64,000 nucleotides of DNA from Cercospora beticola (GCF_033473495.1 NC_088937.1:3534001-3598000); one strand, 5' to 3'; positions 40,772 to 51,353 are shown, counted from the stretch's first letter. Notes: a model not told the origin generated them from the sequence alone. Translations and numbers: made by a program.

Positions 40772-41366
40772 CACGCTCCTCGTTGCGGGAGAAGCATCAA
40801 GAATCAAGAAGGAAGCGGACGACCACACTTACCTGACAACTGAAGTGCTGCTAGCGGCCGCCAATACGCAGACGTGCATACATATCAAGTTCCATGTTGG
40901 CGGAAAGGATGCAGTTGGAGTGCTGGAGGAAGATCGATCGATGGAAGCTTCGTAGGCCAAAGTCGCGGCAAGAACAGCTTCATCTGGCAGCTGCCACTCT
41001 TCTCCCCAAATCAGCTCAGCTCGCCGCCCAAGAGACCCAGACTTTCAGTGGCTTGCCTCGCCATGCGCCTCACAATTCAAATGTGGAGGCAGAGGAGGTA
41101 GGCCGCCTGATGTCGCCCAATCTATGTCTGTCTGCAACTTGGCCTCATACAAGACACAAGGCTCTCCCAAGACCTTTCGCCAGCACCTTCATTCGGCACC
41201 TGGTGCCGTACTGGCCTCCGGATAATCAGCCTCGGTAGGATGCGAAAGTCAAACCTTCCTTCGCTTACATCAGTCTGGCAGCAAGCAACAAGGTGCCCAT
41301 TCGCCATTGACTCGTCGTACAGCATTTCAGAGCACCGCTGACAATGGCTCAGATCCAGCAGTCTAC
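40772..41366. promoter_or_regulatory. Divergent upstream region, C2H2 gene / SnoaL-like gene
   Basis: 595 bp between divergent start codons, probably both promoters and a 5' UTR intron of the zinc-finger gene. A plus-strand frame at 40894-41238 has no recognisable features. Confidence 0.45.
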
Positions 41367-41916
41367 ATGTTGCCAAGTCCAAGTGACTCGAACGCTTCGT
41401 GCGACTCCGGTATATCGTCTCCAAATGATTCGTTGTCAGAAGCAGATATCGCCAAGCAGCTCGAACAGAGCATTCACGACGATGTTGAAGCCGTGAACAA
41501 GCGGAACTTCGGACGAGACGGACCCCTGTATCGACGAAAAGCCTCATACTGGATTGCAGAAGTGACTGCAGGGCTCGCCTCCAAGACTCTTACTTGTGAT
41601 GAATTTGTTCAGGCAGTCAAAGCCCGCACTGCGACAAATCCTGGCTACAGACTGAGAGCGATAGATTTCACGACCACTGTCGACACCAAGAACGGTCGCG
41701 CTGAGATTTTTGCTAACATGGAAGTCAGTGGTGGCTGGGACGGCGTCGTGGTTCCCAATGTGACGCTGTGCGAGTATCACCTGATCGACGGGAAGGTAAG
41801 CTTCTCCTGACATGTTTTAAAGCCGTGGAAGGTGTCTTTGAGTACTGATAAACGAATAGTGGTATCATGTTGCACACCGATCTATGCCTGGTATGGACCC
41901 AAATATGCTCCGATGA
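41367..41916 (+). CDS. SnoaL/NTF2-like fold protein
   Basis: Small protein with an apparent SnoaL-like (NTF2-fold) domain; members are catalytic or ligand-binding and often of unknown substrate. Exons 41367-41795 and 41860-41916 (64 bp intron, GTAAGC...ATAG with ACTGAT branch site) give 161 aa. The ATG at 41367 (MLPSPSDSNAS) is the first in frame. After a Ser-rich leader, helices (DIAKQLEQSIHDDVEAVNKR) and a beta-rich half (YRLRAIDFTTTVDTKNGRAEIFANMEVSG; LCEYHLIDGK-WYHVAHRS) follow the NTF2 order, and the join completes the last strand at GK-WYHV, as is usual. No secretion signal. Fold assignment is by pattern and therefore moderate. Confidence 0.72.
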
Positions 41917-42131
41917 GACCATTCCTACAACACAGTTTAGCCAAGCCTTGAGCTGTTGCCCTGCAGCTTCTGTGCCGCAATGCTCCAGGCAGCCAAATAC
42001 CTCGCGAGGCCGAAAGTTCTTAGAGCTTTTATCCTCAACCCACGACGAATGCTGAAGATCATCTCTTCCGAACCAGCATAACTCCACTGCATGCCCCTTT
42101 CGACGAGCATACAACTCTATACCTGGGAAAC

Positions 42132-43265
42132 ATGTCTGGAGGAGGCACTCCCGTCATACTGGACACTCTCTGTCTGGCCTCCGCATTAGTTGCGCTAGCA
42201 TGGAGTTCTCATGAAGCTGGCAATGCCTCAATCCAGATGTTACAGCCTTGGACATCCCTATTGTCAAAGCGCGTACCCTTGGCTGAGGTGTCTGTTATTC
42301 TTGCTGGACTACTGATGGGAGCCGTGCCGACATATGCGTTCGGTTTTACACTTGGCCTTATGATGAGTAACATGGTCACGACGAGCGTGCTGGCAATGTC
42401 CCGGGCGAAGACAGCGACTTACGCCACCTTTCCCCTTTGCATCGCTTCAGCACTCTGTCTCCTCGCTCTAGGACTTGGCTTCCTCGCTTCAGTAACTGGG
42501 CGGGCCAACATCTATGTGCTGATAATGGACAATCTGGTGCTGTTTTTGATACTGACTTACACGGTCACATTACCGCTCTGGCGAACCACGAAAGGACTGG
42601 CCGAGTGCCGCACAAGAAATCTATGTTCGGGAGCGACTGGAGAGGTCGCGACTAGCATCGAGCCTAGCATTTCTGCAGACGAGCCGGATCATAATGTCAG
42701 CCCGCTTGGGACGAATGCTTTAGTCACCGAGACACCCTCAGGAATATCGTCGGCGAGACTTGAAAACGAGCCAGACGTGGCGCGGGCTCTCGAGTCTCAG
42801 CCGTTGCTTCCCGTCACAAATCGGAGCCAATTGCGCTCGGAGACGCCACTGCGAAGGAGCTTTACGCCGGTCATATACACCGCACTCATAGCAACTGCTG
42901 CTTTTGCTGTCAGCTGGAGCGCTCACCGGCTCGTCACACATAGCTTGTTGTGCGAGGTGCAACCTGGAATTTGGGCCGGATTCATTATAGCAACTTGCCG
43001 CATCCTACCTTTGCTGCGGCCATTGTGGCGACAAGAGCCATCGGATCAAGTTGATTGTGCGAGGGCGATATGCACGAATAATTTGTTATTACTCGCTCTG
43101 GGCATGTCCTTCGCCTCTGTCAGCCCTCCCTTTTTATTTGGGCTCGTGCTTACAGCACTATCGCATGTAGCTGGGGCCATCTTCGCTGCAGTAGGTATCT
43201 GGTCATCACAAATTCTTCTATACGACATGCCCGGCTACGGCAAATCTCAGGCCTACCAAGTATAA
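42132..43265 (+). CDS. Polytopic membrane ORF of unknown function, ending in an alpha/beta-hydrolase motif
   Basis: Open frame of 377 aa from the ATG at 42132 (MSGGGTPVIL) to a TAA at 43263-43265. About eight to nine hydrophobic segments flank a hydrophilic loop (about residues 155-250). I do not recognise the transporter family. The last 20 residues change character: SSQILLYDMPGYGKSQAYQV is the second conserved strand and DxPGxGxS loop of alpha/beta-hydrolases. The same reading frame continues after the TAA with the remainder of a hydrolase. So this may be a membrane protein recombined onto a hydrolase, or two genes with a lost boundary. An intron of any normal length cannot remove the stop and keep frame. 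Confidence 0.55.
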   Translation: MSGGGTPVILDTLCLASALVALAWSSHEAGNASIQMLQPWTSLLSKRVPLAEVSVILAGLLMGAVPTYAFGFTLGLMMSNMVTTSVLAMSRAKTATYATFPLCIASALCLLALGLGFLASVTGRANIYVLIMDNLVLFLILTYTVTLPLWRTTKGLAECRTRNLCSGATGEVATSIEPSISADEPDHNVSPLGTNALVTETPSGISSARLENEPDVARALESQPLLPVTNRSQLRSETPLRRSFTPVIYTALIATAAFAVSWSAHRLVTHSLLCEVQPGIWAGFIIATCRILPLLRPLWRQEPSDQVDCARAICTNNLLLLALGMSFASVSPPFLFGLVLTALSHVAGAIFAAVGIWSSQILLYDMPGYGKSQAYQV

Positions 43266-44003
43266 GAAAATGATTCAAAGGACGCCTTGTTCAAAGGAGA
43301 TACCTCAGTCCGCTTTCAAGCCGAAGCACTCAACGCTCTCCTCGACCACCTTCATCTCGACGGCAAGAGCTCCAACTCCAGGCCTCACATGATCGCACAC
43401 GATATTGCTGGATCAATCGTGCTTCGCGCGCACCTCCTTCTCGACTGCGAATTTCAAAGCCTACTGCTGATGGACACCAATTGCGTCCTACCGCGGGGCG
43501 ACGGCTTCTACAAACTCGTTCGCTCTCAACCAGAAGTTTTCCAGAATCTACCACCTCACACTTTCGAAGCCATGCTCCGAGCTACAATAGAAAGTGCATG
43601 TCACGATTCGGAGAAACTGAGAGGCGGTGGGTGGGAGGACAAGTTGGCAGCGCCCTGGCTGCCAACTTCAAGCTCTTCCACATCGTCCGATACAAAGGAC
43701 ACTTCTCCTTCGGAACCGCAATCGTCTTTTGTCCGACAGATTGCTCAAGCGAATGATCAGGATGTCGCTGAGATGCAGGACGGCGACCTTTACAAGAATG
43801 TGCGATGTCCAGTGAAGATTCTCTGGGGAGAGCAGGATCAGTGGATTCCGAGGGAGAAAATGGAAAAGTTGGGTGACATGTTGAGACAGGGAGGAAGATT
43901 GGAGGAATTTGTGGTTGTGCCTGAAGCGGGACACTTGCTGATGGTGGATCAGCCTGAGAGGGTTGCTATGGAGGTGCTGGGATGGTTGTGGAAGCAATCA
44001 TGA
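43266..44003 (+). pseudogene. Alpha/beta-hydrolase body, 5' end interrupted
   Basis: In frame with the preceding membrane ORF but separated from it by one TAA. No ATG starts the frame. From ENDSKDALFKG onward it is a good alpha/beta-hydrolase: nucleophile elbow AHDIAGS (Asp nucleophile, as in haloalkane dehalogenase and epoxide hydrolase relatives), a variable cap, KILWGEQDQWIP (acid strand) and PEAGHLLMVDQPERV (catalytic His). The HGxP oxyanion loop that should lie about 30 residues before YDMPGYG is absent from the upstream sequence. Best read as a 5'-damaged gene or remnant; a sequencing error creating the stop is also possible, but would not restore the missing HG loop. Confidence 0.55.
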
Positions 44004-44190
44004 AGTAAGCAGATGGGTCGACGAAGTTGACATTAAGCAGTAGCAGAAGACAGATTTATTGAAACAGTGTTATCTCGATGGTGTGCATGTACCAGTATAC
44101 ATTACAAAAAAAAACACAGGAAGAAGACGCTTCACAAAAAGACTCGTGTGCTCAAATCAACTCATCCGAACATCATTTTTCTCATTCCGC

Positions 44191-45118
44191 TTACTCTCCA
44201 CCACCACCATCATCCCCTCCAAAATCCGCTCCATCCTCAAATCCATCCTGATACGCATCCTGCTCATCATTATCCATAGCATTCATCAACATCGCACCAC
44301 CGAGTAGACCCGCTCCCGCACCCAACGCAGCTCCACCCGCCATTCCCATCCCTCCGCCTCCACGTCTAGGCGGCGGCCGTCCATACATTCCTCCGCCCAT
44401 CATTTGCTGCTGAGGATAACCTCCATAGCCTTGTTGCGGATACCCGCCATAACCTTGCTGAGGATATCCTCCATAACCTTGCTGAGGATACCCACCACCG
44501 CCGTATGGTGACTGATGAGGTTTCGCTCCTCCAGAGAGTTTCGATGTGATTTTCCCTAGGAGGCCACCGGATTTCTTCCCACGGTTCTGTTCTTGATCGG
44601 GTAATGGACTACTCGAAGAGCCATAAGGTGAACCATAAGGTTGTCCGACTTGTGATTGTGGAGCACCTTGATAATAGCCATCTGCTGCACCGGCTCTTGG
44701 TCCATTATTCCGCGCATTCTCTTCTTCTTGTAATTGTCGCGCGAGACGTTCGTCTTCGGTCATGTTGGAAGTGTTACCGGCATTGTTGTTATAAGGATTA
44801 TTGGTTCCTAACTGGCCACCTTTTTCGGGTCCGACGTTTTGACTCGAGGAGTGATCGTATGCTGGGGGACCGTCTGCTAGTGGGGGTGCAGAGCCCGAAG
44901 GTGGAGGGTAGACGGGTTCGGTGGGTTTCTCCCATTGGGATTGTTTGGTGTGGGTGTTGACGTAGAACCATTCGTTGTATTGGGTGTTCCAGATTGCTTT
45001 CCAGCCCTGGGGTTGTACTGTTAGCGATCTCTGCCTGTTCAGTCGGCTTTGGATTGTATGAACTCACTTCTGGCACTTTTGGTGGCGGAGGGCCTGGAGG
45101 AGGGGCGAAATCTGCCAT
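44191..45118 (-). CDS. WWM1: WW-domain protein, WWM1 orthologue
   Basis: Yeast Wwm1 is a WW-domain protein that interacts with the metacaspase Mca1. Exons 45068-45118 and 44191-45006 (61 bp intron) give 288 aa. One WW domain (about 18-48) is intact: GWKAIWNTQYNEWFYVN...QWEKP, with both signature Trp and the Pro. The middle has the segment ERLARQLQEEEN and a Lys-rich patch, then four copies of a GGYPQQ(GY) repeat. The C-terminus carries the family block of Gly/Ala-rich hydrophobic sequence (AALGAGAGLLGGAMLM) and an acidic Asp/Gly tail, which matches Wwm1 architecture. Probably an adaptor binding PPxY partners. Confidence 0.85.
44408..44500 (-). repeat. In-gene tandem repeat encoding GGYPQQGY units
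   Basis: Four near-identical units of about 24 bp within the WWM1-like gene, read on the minus strand, encoding GGYPQQ(GY). Such repeats often vary in copy number between strains. Confidence 0.8.
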
Positions 45119-45464
45119 GCTGTTGGGGACTGGCGAGATGGTTTTCGTGATGAGGTGAGATTAGGTATTTATTATGCGAAGACAGGAAAGAATAGTTTAC
45201 GCCACTGCAGGTTGAAGATGGTCAAATGCTCACTGCTGAGCCCCGCGGATGCCGAATGATGACGCAGCAACCAAGAATCCCGGCAGCTTGGAACAGGGTG
45301 TTCGCGTCAACGGAACAAAGAGATGCCGATGACATGTGATTGAGACGGAAGTGCAAACGCCCTCTTTCGTCTGTCGCAGCTTATGGTTTACCTCGCAGTA
45401 TGCTTGAGCGCACCTCAGGCCACGCAGACGTAATCTGCCGTCGACACTCTCATGAGATCATCCA
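45119..45464. other. Intergenic
   Basis: 346 bp between the WWM1-like start and the stop of the next minus-strand gene. Nothing recognised. Confidence 0.5.
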
Positions 45465-46256
45465 TCATTTGTCGACAAGAATGAAGGGCACGCCGGCAGC
45501 CTCGAAGGCCCATTTCACCATCTCCACAGACCTCGCGTCTTGCTCAACACCATCTCCTGGGCGAAAACTCCTGAACCTCTGCAGCATCGTGATTGTCGGC
45601 CGACAGCCAGCACGATTGATACCCTTCAATGCATAAGCCAGCTCTTCGCAGGACCGATTTGATATGGGTCCCAACTCTCGGCATGTTTCAAAGTGCATGA
45701 GCAAGCGCAGCGACAACTCGGGCGAGCCGAGCTTCCCAATCAAGTCTCTCAGTAGCCTCATTTGACCCGCCGCCGCACGCCCCTGCGCTCCACAGCCTAT
45801 GGATTCCTCGATTTGCACGTTCCTGACGCGGTTTAGGAGATTTCGGCAATCCGCCGTTGATCCCAAGGGTTTCCAAGGGATGCCGGGAAAACTCCAGAGG
45901 TTATAGTAGATCCCAGACTTTTGTCTCGATGTGTGTTGATTTGTGATGAGAAAAAGTGTTTTGTTGTAGATGAGGTCCATGGCTTCAAAATAGATCTGGC
46001 GGCATGTTTGAAGGATGGCAATCGAGCGAGGTGTGGGGAAAGCGGGACGATGAAGTACAACATCGTTTGAGTCTTTGCTGCCGGTGTATCGATCTTTGCG
46101 GAATCCAAGACGACAAACACCGCAGTGCAAGTTCTGATCTACGGCTTGTGAGAGATGGGTACTTTCGATATCGGTAGATGGCCATGCTAAGACGTGAATG
46201 AGTATTTCTTGTCGCAGCTCAGCTGGAAGAGCGAGAAGACGTGAGGTGGGCGCCAT
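45465..46256 (-). CDS. F-box-like hypothetical fungal protein
   Basis: Single exon, 263 aa from the ATG at 46256. The N-terminus LLALPAELRQEILIHVLAWP has the F-box-like LPxELRxxI pattern found in a very large ascomycete family, followed by the usual block LQTCRQIYFEAMDLIYNKTLFLI. These proteins are mostly uncharacterised; some may serve as SCF ubiquitin-ligase adaptors. No TM or signal peptide. Six or more Cys are scattered. It is not close to the tandem pair at 55-57 kb beyond the shared N-terminal pattern. Confidence 0.78.
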   Translation of the reverse strand: MAPTSRLLALPAELRQEILIHVLAWPSTDIESTHLSQAVDQNLHCGVCRLGFRKDRYTGSKDSNDVVLHRPAFPTPRSIAILQTCRQIYFEAMDLIYNKTLFLITNQHTSRQKSGIYYNLWSFPGIPWKPLGSTADCRNLLNRVRNVQIEESIGCGAQGRAAAGQMRLLRDLIGKLGSPELSLRLLMHFETCRELGPISNRSCEELAYALKGINRAGCRPTITMLQRFRSFRPGDGVEQDARSVEMVKWAFEAAGVPFILVDK

Positions 46257-47721
46257 TGGCTATGGCAGATTCGAGATGAGGTGTTGTGAGTCTGTTGATC
46301 AGTAGGCATTTCTGGCACCGTATTGTAAGAAATACACAATTGCAAAGCGCTGGCCACCTTACTCAGTAGAGTGTCTTGTGTCAATGTTGACTCACGCTGA
46401 TCTAGGCTGCATTGTGGTGGCTATGCACCGTATTCGCATCCTCCGCTTGGTCTGCTTCGGGAGCATGGAGACGCGCTTCAAGCGTCGAAGGTAATGTGAC
46501 TGTGACGCGGTGTCCGCATTTGGGACACTGCAATTAGGTAGCTGTTGCTATGCTCCAGACGCTGGCTGAAGTTTGGAGGAGCAGCTCCTTGAAGAATGTG
46601 TCGATTTTGGTGACGGTTTTGGCCTCAGGCAACAACGATGCATCATGGCTGGCTTGGCACGAGGGTTGAGGTTCAGTTCTGGGAAGGACATCTCTTCACA
46701 ATCACAATCACGCCTGACAACAACTCTGCAGCACAACTCCACGACTTTGCGGGTGTAGGAACTTCTCAATAATTGCCCAATCGCGATGTCTTCTCGCTCT
46801 GTTGCGCTTCCCTGGCACGAAGCAAGTCCCGACAACTTCATCCATGACCAAGTCTCCGGAGCAAAAAATCCTCAGCGACCCAGAGTCCTGAAAATTCGTG
46901 CGAGGTGTGCGAGGCCTCAAATCGTCAAACCACTCGTTATGAAGCTCACAAAGTCGACTGAGCGTGACTTTGACCGAAGGACGCTTCAATGAGGCCCAGC
47001 TTCATCAGAAGTATAGTGCACACAACTAGCTCATGCGGTTCAGGTAGGGCAGACATCGTCAGAACTATTCAATTCAAAACTCTCTTTGATGATCCTGGAA
47101 CTCGCTGTCTCACATCAGTCGATACTTGAGCAGGATCGATACGTCTCACCATGCCTTTGTACCGCGAGTCTAGCCATTGCCGAACCGACCCATCCGTTCT
47201 AAACCTGCCCAGAAGATCAGTCGCAGCACGAAGGGTCCTTTCAGAGACAGACTGGCTCAGATTCAATCGACACATGGCAGGCCACGTGGGATCCGTTCAG
47301 ACCGGAAGAGCCATGTCTGTCCAGTCGAAACCGCAGAGAGCGCCATGCACGCAGCCATGGGCGCCAACGTGCTTGGAACCGCTTGTATCCATACGAAATA
47401 TGAGTGTACAGCTGGTGATTCCCCTCGTCTCAAGAACGGCAGACTTGCCACAGGATCGAAACACTTTGTCGACAGAGGACTAGCTCGCTCGGATACAGCA
47501 TACACTCTTGCACGAATCCGTCTCCACGGACGCTACCAAAGCTAAACTCGGACAGCCAAAGTCTCCTTCTTAGCAGACTTCTCATTGTATTGCTCAAGCA
47601 CAGTATTCAAAGGCCGCATTCGATGACAGAGACAATATACAACCGGACAAGATGGATCCGTCTATTAAATTGCACGTTTCCACGTGTTTTCCACGGTCCA
47701 ACAAGCTCTCATACAAGCGGA
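46257..47721. other. Intergenic with one doubtful small frame
   Basis: About 1.5 kb. A plus-strand ATG at 46786 opens a 68-codon frame (MSSRSVALPWHEASP..., stop 46990-46992) without family features; I would not call it a gene. Other frames start at non-ATG codons. Confidence 0.4.
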
Positions 47722-48281
47722 TCAGTTGCTTTCTTCCCCTCCCTCCTTGGGATCAGGAGTAATGAGATTGTGCGAAGTGTATCCAACCCTACAGACAGTC
47801 AGCGTCAGCGACCCAGGCTCATCGCATCACCTGCTTCAAAAGACTTACATGTCGTATTCCTTTTTACAGATATTCTCAATATGCTTCTGAGCATGCTTGC
47901 AAGTCTTCGGGTCATATGAACACTGATGATCCCCAGTCAGCCATCGCCTCGTGGAGCACAAGAAGGGACACTGTACGGTCAGAGAGCCAGAGTTGGTATA
48001 TGCGTATCCGATGTAGTCGAGGCCGGCGCCACATTCAGCCATTGCGCTATCGCATGCGGCCGCAGTAGCCGTGTCATCGCCTGTTCCAGCGTTGACTGCG
48101 TCCAGGTCCTTGAAGCAAGTCGTGTTCTTATCTTTTATCAAGTCCTTGGTCTTTGGGTCTTGTGTGGGAACGGCGAGGCTGGTGAAGGTTAGCTCGGTTG
48201 GCTATGAAAGCTGGATGAGTTGATCACTTACGCGCCGAGAGAAAGAGCCGTGAGGCTGTAAATGAAGAGTGAGAATTGCAT
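47722..48281 (-). CDS. Small secreted Cys-rich protein 1
   Basis: Three exons: 48232-48281, 47849-48178 and 47722-47788 (introns 53 and 60 bp, GT-AG, CTGAC-like branch sites); 148 aa. The first exon encodes a signal peptide (MQFSLFIYSLTALSLGA), cleaved probably after LGALA. The mature part has eight Cys (TTCF, AACD, AECG, VQCPFLC, HQCS, KTCK, NICK), enough for four disulfides. The last exon adds VGYTSHNLITPDPKEGGEESN; without it the frame would end at TAA right after YDM, inside the donor GTAAGT. No known domain recognised. Such proteins are typical effector or surface-protein candidates in plant-associated fungi; the role is inference. Confidence 0.75.
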
Positions 48282-49065
48282 TTTCTTGTTGGGTTGTTTG
48301 AAAGAGTGTATGAACTTCAAAGGAGCGTGTGTTTCTCAAGACAAAGGATCGAAAGATGGGATACTAGGCATGTGACTTTTCGTTCCCATTGCTGCTATAT
48401 ACATTCGACTCTTCAGTCACCTTCATCTGAGGAATCCAGACCTCGACTGAAACAGTTCCAGGCCAAATTGTCGTTGCACTAGAAGCCTGCACATCACGGT
48501 TCTGTCGGGTAAGCATTTAGTATAGATCATTCATCGAATACGAGGTTGTACAGGCCTTCTTATCACAGGAAGCAATTTATGTTCTTCCAGGTAGTCGGAA
48601 TGCCCAAGAACGCTTGGAGTGAGACATTGGGGAGGGGACTTCCAGAAACAGTCTTGTCTTACTGCTATCGGTTAGCTTGATGCTTCAATGGGTAAGCTGC
48701 TAGCTCGATGAAGTTGTCAGGTATGTTCCGAGGATGACCCTTCTTTCGTCCTCACTCCGGTATATCGAAGGACATTCTGCCATGCGGCAGTTACTGTACG
48801 GAACATGACTGCCATGGTATGAGCATCCAGAACACGAAGATGACATGTCTCACTGTCAGTTGTTTCGGATGCAGTCGTGGTCAAGGAAGAAATGTCGGGT
48901 CTCCTGTCCGGTTGCCATGGGATAAATCATAGCTTGCTGGGCCACTGAAGTTCACGGTGTGAGCAGATATACTGCTTGATAGCGCCTCTTCGCAATAAGT
49001 TCTGCCATCACTTTTCCTTCCGAGAAAACCAACTCAACCACGCTCGTTACAACCAATTATTCACC
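48282..49065. promoter_or_regulatory. Shared upstream region of two small secreted protein genes
   Basis: 784 bp between the divergent start codons of the two Cys-rich secreted proteins. It could co-regulate them. No repeated motif stands out by eye. Confidence 0.5.
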
Positions 49066-49527
49066 ATGCAACTCACAGGCATCACCGGAGCCCTGGCGCT
49101 GTAAGTATCAATCATGCCCAACTTGCAAACATTGGATTTCCTAACAACAACCCAAAGCCTCCTGGTCTCCGTCGCCGCCCTTCCACAGCCACACGACCAC
49201 CACGACGAACCAACCATCTTCCCCGAAAAGCCAGACTGTCCCTCCGGTCAACGCCCCAAGGCAGTCTCAGATTCGACTTGCTCTTGCAACGCCGTCGACC
49301 CGCTCGACCAATTTGGCATCGACGCAACCAGCACTTGCTGCGGAAAATTTGAAGGCGCAAACTTCGACAACACGGAAGGTCCAGCTTGCATTTGGGACCC
49401 TGTCAAGTGGGCGCGAAATGCACCTTCAAAATTCCAGAACTGTTGCGCTAAGCAGGATGGTATTGATCCGAACAACGTTGTTTGTGGTACTGCGACGAAG
49501 GGATATATTTGCGTGGATGAGAAGTAA
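49066..49527 (+). CDS. Small secreted Cys-rich protein 2
   Basis: Exons 49066-49100 and 49158-49527 (57 bp intron, GTAAGT...AAAG, CTAAC branch site), 134 aa. Signal peptide MQLTGITGALALLLVSVAAL, followed by a His/Asp-rich spacer (PHDHHDEP) and a domain with ten Cys: DCPSG, STCSC, STCCG, PACIW, NCCAK, VVCG, YICV. Two CC pairs recall hydrophobins, but the number and order of Cys between them do not fit the hydrophobin pattern, and the protein is not notably hydrophobic. Secreted, probably disulfide-stabilised. Effector-like by size and composition only. No homology between it and protein 1 is visible beyond being Cys-rich. Confidence 0.8.
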
Positions 49528-50377
49528 ATGGTAGCTTGTGTGTCGTCGGGATTTTGGAGGGTTCTTGAGGATGAATCATCGAAAGGCTGATCTTTGCAGC
49601 ATGTATTACTGTACAATTAGCTATAGGAAGGCTCGTGGCTAGCAAAGGAATAGTCAGCATCCGAGAGGACGACCTCTCTGCCGTCCTCGGCGTCTTCTTT
49701 CCTGCAACAGAGCGGATATCGGGGTCTGAGACTCCACTTCAACGTCCCAATTCTTAGACTCCTGACTCATTTGATGTGCTGCTATCGTGATTCTCCGTAT
49801 TGTAAAGTGAGGATGGACTGTGAGCTGGGTCGTCTTTCCAGCGAATTGCTTCATGCTCGGGTTTGGCGGCATGTCAGAGTATGAAGTGCGAAGCAGCCAC
49901 ATACACCATGTTGTCCTCGAGATTGGCCTTGCGCATTTGCGGCTACTCAAAGTATGTACACGGAGCTTTGTCTGTGCTCTAGAAGGATACAACAGCTGTG
50001 TTGTTGTTGTTGAACCCAAGGTCGTCCCGATCTCGGAATGACTCAGCACGAAATTTGTGGGACAGCTCACCCTCTGATCGCGTCCTGCTCTACTGCACTC
50101 TGAACATCCACCAGTTCGACATCTCATGATCCACGTCTGTATACTTACTTCGCATAACAGATGCTTCAGATGTTTTTGCTGGTCTCTGTCACGCTCCAAT
50201 GCCGCATATGAGAGGCGTGTGCCCACCCAGGCGTTCTTGTAAAAGCAATACAGAGGCACGTCAAAATCGAAAGGGACACTGGAATTGTGCTACCGTAGGA
50301 CAAGAACGGTGACTGAGACACCGGCCACAAGCCTGGATCTCGTTGCTATTTCGGGCAAGTGACAAGAGCTTACGAGC
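49528..50377. other. Intergenic with exon-like minus-strand fragment
   Basis: Between the secreted protein 2 stop (+) and the dehydrogenase stop (-). On the minus strand a frame reads VPLYCFYKNAWVGTRLSYAAL and ends at a GTAAGT donor (about 50150); a later acceptor continues in frame to an ELSHKFRAESF segment and stop near 49978. No start codon is available, so it may be a gene remnant. Confidence 0.35.
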
Positions 50378-51353
50378 TTACCCCAGCGATCGCTCCGTCC
50401 ATGCCATCGAGGTTCCAGCGTGGATACCACCAGAAATGACGATGTCGGTGCCAGTCGTGAACGACGCGGCATCGCTGAGAAGATAAACAACAGCTGGCGT
50501 AAGGTCCTGGATGCAACTGTGAGCTGGAATCAATAAGGCACCCACCCCGTCGGCTTACCTCTGGAACTCCTATCCGATCTGCAGGTGCTGCATGTTCGAA
50601 CATATTCAACAGCTTTGGATATTGCGTCTTCAGAGCACTCGTCATGGGCGACAGAATGATACCCGGGCTGATCGTGTTGACACGAATCTTGTGTGGACCC
50701 ATCTCAACAGCAAGAGGTCCGGCCAGGCCTTTGACGGCAGCCTTCGACATGTTGTAGATCGAGATATTCTGAAGAGGAACCCTGACTCCCTGTGCAGCAA
50801 TGCTAGCGATCATCACTATGGATCCGCCTTTTTTATGCTGGGCCATATGCTGGCTCGCAAGCTTGGCCGTCCAAAAGGTTCCGAGCGTGTTTACCGCTAG
50901 GACTCGCTGGCACTCTTCCCACTGGTGATCGAAGAACGGTTTGTCTATGGCTATCCCTGCTGCTGGCACACAGCCATGGATTTCGCCAAGATTATCAACG
51001 ACGTTGCGGAACGCTGCTTCAAGAGAGTCTTGCTTTGTCACATCGGCTTGCTGATACATCGTTTTGCTGCCGAAGCTTTCTTCGAGCCCTGAAAACTCAT
51101 CCACCGGTTTTTCTAGAGTGTCAATTATCGCGACGTTGGCACCCATTTGGGCGACAGCCTTGCAGACGGCAAATCCAATGCCACGGCCACCACCTGTGAC
51201 GAGGACCGTCTTGCCTTTCATGCTCAATCGGTCTGCCACAGACAGGTCGCTCGTCCCTCCATAACTTCGACCCGATGCACTGAAGCTTCTTACAAAATCC
51301 TTGCTATGACCGCGTATGGCAAGGCGCGATGCTTTGGAAACGTATGTGAACAT
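50378..51353 (-). CDS. Short-chain dehydrogenase/reductase, possibly mitochondrial
   Basis: NAD(P)-dependent oxidoreductase of the classical SDR family, similar in layout to fungal polyol or sorbose dehydrogenases; substrate not determinable. Exons 50559-51353 and 50378-50506 (52 bp intron), 307 aa; the join GVPE-DLTPAVVYLLSD restores the standard SDR C-terminal block, ending GGIHAGTSMAW. The ATG at 51353 gives an Arg/Ser-rich leader of about 35 residues lacking acids except one, which may be a mitochondrial presequence. The cofactor motif TGGGRGIG lies at 53-60, catalytic S184 in IASIAAQ, and Y200-x3-K204 in YNMSK. The usual NNAG motif is PAAG here. Divergent from the MFS gene 1 kb away. Confidence 0.9.

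Noticed and set aside
43260..43308. Intron removing the TAA between membrane ORF and hydrolase
   Set aside because: Acceptors at 43296, 43308 and 43320 all shift the reading frame; only a 21 bp excision keeps it, which is below a workable intron length.
46786..46992. 68-codon plus-strand ATG frame
   Set aside because: Too short, no signal peptide or motif and no splice partner; cannot be distinguished from chance.
49158..49527. Secreted protein 2 as a hydrophobin
   Set aside because: It has two CC pairs, but only one Cys between them and extra Cys outside, and the domain is hydrophilic; the hydrophobin order is not met.
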